Source: Trileptium ribeirensis (Eukaryota > Nematoda > Enoplea > Enoplida > Thoracostomopsidae). From it: DNA of 64,000 nt. The translations under genes and the position numbers were made by a program. The notes below the pieces were generated by a model. That model searched no databases. It was given only the letters and a program-made list of their open reading frames with translations, and had not been told where the DNA came from. Positions within the stretch are counted from its first letter, which is position 1. Each line of letters opens with the position of its first letter. The stretch covers positions 42,112 through 106,111 of the forward strand of contig JASANE010012553.1 in assembly GCA_030248225.1 (NCBI GenBank). Reading direction: 5' to 3'. This document shows positions 58,078 to 64,000 of the stretch, piece after piece.

Positions 58078-61000
58078 CTAAAACATTTATTTGCGACTTT
58101 AATTAGCAATGTCAAATTCAGTCAATGCAATGTATACAAGCAGCGTCAAAGCTTTCACCAATTTCTGCTTTCATGCTCAAAGGCTATTGAGCACCTAATG
58201 CCTAACTATTTATATATACATGTTTCGACCAACTTTTGCTCTATACTTCTGAATCTTTCTGTTACCACGACCATTATGGCCATTGTCGAGATTATGGAGG
58301 TCGAAGTTGGGTCCAGTCAGGTTGGGTAGAGTCGGGTTGTTTCATTATTGATGTAGTCACAGGTCCGACAGGTGTGATCGCGTCAAAGTTCAACAACGTA
58401 CAGCGGCAAATTCAATCAGTTATGTCAAGCGGGGTTTGTGAGATAGTAAGCTTCGGTTCCAAGGGTCACATCCTTATGGTGCAGATTGGGAAGCACGTGA
58501 AAACGGCTAGAAACATTGGTTCTATAATAATATTATGTATCTTATGTAGACAGATAAGCAGTTGGCTGTGTCCCAATTTCTAGTAGTATAAATCATTAAA
58601 TGTTAAATACATATTGATAGTTGTTTGGTACTGCTGTGTAAAAAATTGTAAAGCACTTAGATATTTATAATGTAAAACACGAATAGTACAACCGTTATTG
58701 AAACATTAAAAAGCTGAAAGGCTGATATGTTAACAATATCGTACACAACACTGCTAATTGGCATCAGTGCGTATTGCAACTTGGAGTTCGATCGGCAGCA
58801 CGAACTTCATTTTGTCAAACATTATACAATACAGAAACTACATTGGGGTAATATTACACTAGATGGTACTAAACGATGGTTTCAGTAGCGGATCCAGCAT
58901 CGCGGGGGCAGTTGGGGCCTGACAGTAGCCAATTACTTGGTGCCGCAAAGTAAACATTACACCCACTCCTAGGTGTCGGCTCCCCACCTATACCTGCCCC
59001 AAGACGGACGTATGTCAAACTATTATAACAAGTTCTATAGCAACGCAATAATCAAATATCGTGGTGATCATTATACAGGGACTTCTTTTAACCTTATGAA
59101 ACAGCCCCTCCCACTCTTCGAACTTTCCTCCCCTCCCACTGAATTTTCCTTAGCAATAGTGCATATGCTTAACCGCGAGTAGCGACAAATTTGTAATGCA
59201 TATTCAAGAATATATAATAAATTACAATAATTCTACAATAAACTACAATTACTGGTAGACTTTTCTTCGCAAAAAACTCCGTTGCCCTCTTTCCCACTCT
59301 AAACAGTCGTCGCCCCGCATTCTATATTGTTGTTGCCCCCACTCGAAATAGTCGTTGCGTCCCTCCCCATCCCCAGTAAAAATACCTTAAAATAGGCTAA
59401 GTGATAACAATCATATATTATGTGGCTTGCAAGCCGGAATTTTACCACATATTAACAAAAGTCATGAAGGCTCCATGGCTGGCCATACTGAACTCTAATA
59501 TCACTGAGTGGTCTAAATACTGAAGAAATATTGCTGTTTTTATGCTTTAGTTAAACTAACCCTGTACTGCGCGAAATAATTTGTGCATCTGACGATATTT
59601 CACAAACTCGAGCCGGCATCATGAATTGAACACCGATTTTGTGTTGTAAGCGATGTAAATACACCAATCTGCTATTTAGGAGCTTTTGCTTGTTTTTTAG
59701 TAAACCTTACAATGCTACCGAGCACAGCCTACGTACAACTGCGCATTACTCATGAACTTCAACTAACACAACACTTCTCTATACACGCTGCTTCCGTTAT
59801 GGTGGTCCTAGGTATTAAAAGGTTAAACACATGCGTCAGAGAGAAATTCATAATACAGTATTTCTCCAACAAACTGGTTCGCAGTAAGCTACCATGTTAT
59901 CTATCAAAGAGCTTGTATGCAAACAAATTGCTTTGCAACATTATTAAAGTTGTTTTCCCGAGTTCAAGTTTGATGTAACAGAAACCTATTTCACTATGCA
60001 ACAGTGACATGCCCTAAGCTGCAAGATCTTTCTAGGCAAGGTATTATTGCTCTCGAGACTGGTGCCAAACTGAGAGTTGGTTTTTCCAGAAAAGAGTCTG
60101 ATGGGGGATTTTTCTTATCTTTGTGACAAACAATATTAACGGCAATATAAAAAGTCGTTAGATATATAATCACGATAAATATGGCCAAGGATAAATATGC
60201 AATAATAGATAAACTGGGCATGTACAAGAACAAAATAAACAAATCGTGTTTGAAAAGCAAATAGTTAAAAGACGTGTTACTACCAAAAAATCTGAAGCCA
60301 AATCGGTCAATTTATAGAAACAACCCAAAATTGCACAATCTAGTATAGCTTTAGTATTGTTCCTAGTCTTTATTCCACTTTGAAATAATAGAATGAGCTA
60401 TTAGCATGACAAAATTTCTTTTCGTATTGCTAGAGGTAGACAGTTTAAAGCTGTATAGAGATAGTGCACGCATGGGAAAAAGATGCAATATGTAAAAAAA
60501 TTGGAAGACAAATACCAATACTTACAAAAAATTTACAGATACCACCTAATTATTCCTGATTTATGCTTTATTAGGTCAGTAACACGTCCGATTTGCCGAA
60601 CTACATCGAAATACCCGTACATAACGCGCTACCTTTAGAAGATAGATGGGCAAGAACACAACTTATTGCGAAGTTTCGTTATATTCCGTACAGAATAGTC
60701 ATTGTGTAAAGCCTTGAATTGCGAAACGCAGTTTACCAATATATATTATTATGATAGAGACCGGCATGGAAGGTAAAAAAATTCGATATAAATTTCTAAT
60801 TGCTACCAATCTGAAAGAAACTCTAACTCTGGACATTGTTTAGCTTACCGCTTTTCAGTATTCGAGATATCTGAATTACGAATGTTAACGAAGAATTGTT
60901 ACTTTTCATGTGGTAAAATTTTGGGACTTTCAGTTTATGGATTTTTTCACGTGGCATCCATAACTCAACTTTTCAACGTTCGACCATTCAATGTGATAGC

Positions 61001-64000
61001 TCAAATGAAAGCTTGATTTATCTATTTGTGTCCATTTGTTAGGACCCAACACGGATTTTAACTCATCCTCTTCCCCCACGAAAAAGAGTCGACAGGGATC
61101 GGGTCTGGTAAAAATTGGTCCGACAATGCTAATTTTTGAGTTGTATCTCGAAAATTCTGCCAATTATAAAACTCATATATATGATAGACATTTTACAGCT
61201 ACAAAAATTTTATCATTGGTAGCTCGATTGTTGTCTAAAAATTGCCAGTGGCTAACAAAAGCACTAAATTTTGTTGTTGTTGCAATTTAAATAATTTGAA
61301 CACAAACAAGTTTCATCCCACATACTTTAGTATGTTAACAGCCTTGGATTTTGGGATGCTTTCATACCCCAGTATTAAAGGCCACTGTGACAATTTCCTC
61401 TTCATTGCTTTACCAAATGACAACAGTGATAAATTATGAAACGTTGGAAGAACTAAGTTCGTCCCTAGTAAATGTTTGCACGTGCTTTGTTATATGCTTA
61501 CAGTGCGAGGATTTTGACCGTATGATCAATAACTATTAGATATTACAGTAGTTGACACATGCCATTCGTACTCATACATCGCTGGTTTTGATACTGGTTT
61601 ACGTGCATACGTTTCATTTTCACGATATTTAAATTAAACCCTTTAATTCTCAACAATGTTAAGTGGCAATTGCTCATGTTGAAACGCGTTGTGATAACTG
61701 AGACTGGCTGTGTCGTATAATTGCTTGCCTGTTGTTAATCGTTTTAGTTTACTAGGTTCCTAAGGGTCTGAGCAAAAGCTAATAAATAGCTAAGTTTTTG
61801 CGTATAGCTTGCAATCGTGCAACAGTGATTCGATTTCTGGCGTCAGTCTGATGTCAAGTACTTCACGACACAGGATTTGTTTGTTCAAGGCCTTAACGGA
61901 TTATTTAAAATTTAAAGGACCTCATAGTTAACTTTTGCAATTAAGTAAATTCTAAATCCGATTGAAATTTCTACAATCCATAAAACAAGAAGATGTCAAA
62001 CATTGGGTTCATATTCATGTGTGTGATAATGTGATTAAGTCGTCAATCGCTAACATTAACCTTGATTAGTCTCGATCCAGATTTTCCTCAAACACAATTA
62101 AATCTTGTTTTTTGTTTCACACTTAGACAGCGCTACAGCTTGCTGTGTTGATTATGATGATAGCAAGCCGTATAGTAAGCCTCAAAAATTGTTGCAGTCA
62201 TTCGTATCTAGACTCACTTCTTACTACAAAAAATTCATAAGTGGTATGAGCAGATAGTATTTCGTGATACGATTCACCGTACAATGTTTTATTTCTGTCC
62301 TTGTAAAATAGTGATATGAAAACCACCGATTTTCAGGCAACAATATGTATAAAATGTCGACTACAATAAGGTACATAAAGTTTTGTAAAATCGATTTATA
62401 TTAAAAGTCGTGCATACAAATCTGAACGAACGGCAGGTTATGTTACATGTCATTTGTAAAGTAATTTATTTATAATTAAGTAATTTCAAGTCAAGTAATT
62501 TATAAATTTATGGGTTTTAACAAATTTCACACAATCAATAATTTTGTAGGTGCAGTCAAGGCCCAGTAATTTTAATTTTTGCGGACAAAATTTTGTCCCA
62601 TTCCTTCAGTTTTAAAATGGAATATCTATTACACTTTTACAGCCGTTTTACAATTCGTGTAGTTTTAGGCCTTTCGACATTAATGTTCCAGTACAGGTAC
62701 ATGGTCAGATTTCTATTTTATGCTGACAATCCAACCTCCAGGGGTGAGATATTTGCGATATTTTGCAATTGTTTCGGAGGGGCATGCGAACACAGTCACA
62801 GTGTTGCCCAGTGTCACTCCTGGATGCTGATTGGAGCGTAAAGTGTACTAAAAAGCGGGAAAACGCTGTTCTGTTGTTTTCAGCTTCTAATGTTGGGTTC
62901 ACTACTTCAGGCGTTCTTCATCTTATGACAAATCTATCTTTACTAGTCGATCTGTTGAAAATCTATCTGGTATACGATCAACTATCCAAATAACTCTGTG
63001 TTTAATTTGTTTACCAAATAATATACAGCTTACATTAAAATATCATAACCCCACAAAGTAGCCAACTATATATGGAAAACTCTTGGTGAATTACAAATGA
63101 AAACAAACCTTCCAAATTGTATAAGTTGAAAAGAAATCCATAAGAAACTGTCGAAGATACAATATATGAATAAATTAGCACAACACATTGAATGCTTGCA
63201 CGTCCGCTGTAAAATATACTAGTGCAATTGTGATTTATTGAGACTGGTGTATGAGGATTTTGTCGCTTGCTATGAATCGCAGAACGAAGTGATTTGAACT
63301 GATACCTAAAACAATTTGTTGGTCAAATATTCATTGTCAGTGTTAGTTTTGAATTAAAAAAATGCCAAACGTTTTAAAAGTCTAGCTCGAATATCAAAAT
63401 TTATTTTATCCTCCGTAGGCTATTCGCTTTTCACCGGTAATAGATATCATAGTATAGTTTTGATAGTGGTATCGTTCTTCATGAAGTGTAAAAAGTTTTT
63501 CTTTTTTTCCGAAAGAGGAATGGTACTAGCAACAAACAGAAAACTATTATGACTGGCTGTATGTCTTACAGCTGTTCGCGACTCGTGCATCTTACTATTG
63601 ACCTAGAACAAAAGTTGTACTGCCTCTTTGCCCGAAATATTAAATTATTACTGTTCGGCTTACCGGGTAGATCGTTATCGGAGTTGCATCCGGGGCCGGA
63701 TATTCCGGTTATTCCGGGTATTGCTGAAGAAAAATTCCAGGTGCGGGTAACAATTCCCAAAAATTCCGTATTCGGGCATGGGTTTGAGTATTAATTGAAA
63801 AAATTTCGGGTGCGATATCGTGTGCGGCTTCTGCCAAAAATACCGGGACTATTTGTCTGTGATGCCGATTTAATGCAGAATTTTAATTCGAAACCATCTG
63901 CCTCTAGCTACTTCGATTTAATATTCGGTGACATATTATGTTCATTAATAGTCATGCTCGCCAAAATGAACCATTTGATGACTGATTATAATGGAAACTA
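58078..64000. other. No supported gene (5' part or flank of the SLC22-type gene)
   Basis: AT-rich DNA. Short unassigned frames at 58236-58583 (+), 59994-60260 (-, with a hydrophobic stretch), 60930-61163 (-) and 62593-62841 (+) do not resemble known domains. A GC-richer patch at 63655-63840 repeats ATTCCGG or TTCCGGG words. Confidence 0.4.

Noticed and set aside
59994..60260. Hydrophobic minus ORF tested as an upstream SLC22 exon
   Set aside because: Lacks SLC22 motifs and a phase-1 donor that would fit the exon at 57856-58077.

Overview
The window is nuclear DNA of an animal, most likely an invertebrate with a repeat-rich, AT-rich genome. Coding exons are short, have GT-AG borders with matching phases, and are separated by kilobase introns. 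Three host-type genes can be supported, all on the minus strand. No bacterial operons, tRNA or rRNA genes or CRISPR arrays were seen. The species cannot be named from this stretch.

Left third (1-20 kb). A two-exon gene for a BEN-domain protein (394 codons read as complete) lies just downstream of an intact Tc1-type DD34E transposase ORF on the same strand. Four exons of an AP-endonuclease gene (APEX1/exonuclease III family) follow, spread from 19.66 kb down to 11.25 kb. They splice in frame from a KKRR basic patch through GDLNVSH. The first exon and the exons for the C-terminal catalytic residues were not found. The APEX1 introns hold tandem duplications (356, 136 and 107 bp units), a small inverted-repeat transposon (MITE) with 5-bp target duplications, and a CAGGG...CCCTG element.

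Middle (20-47 kb). I see no intact host gene here. It is a mosaic of mobile-element debris: an Asn/His/Arg-rich decayed coding stretch, a foldback element with a nested MITE and a ~150-bp tandem array, two different hAT-like remnants, three copies of an unidentified family (33.7-38.2 kb), and a 3-kb foldback element with ~300-bp inverted arms.

Right third (47-64 kb). A 2.6-kb array of a 32-bp unit carries a perfect E2F-type site (TTTCCCGC) in most units. Next come the last two exons of an SLC22-type (organic ion transporter, MFS) gene. The 4.75-kb intron between them contains an inverted-repeat element, a foldback element, and a ~32-bp tandem array followed by a smaller array of the same unit in opposite orientation. 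From 58.1 kb to the end nothing was recognised.

The host genes (DNA repair, chromatin/DNA binding, solute transport) show no functional link to each other. What stands out is the density of foldback elements and minisatellites, two of them with unrelated units of about 32 bp, and good insertion evidence for several element families, including an unoccupied paralogous site.
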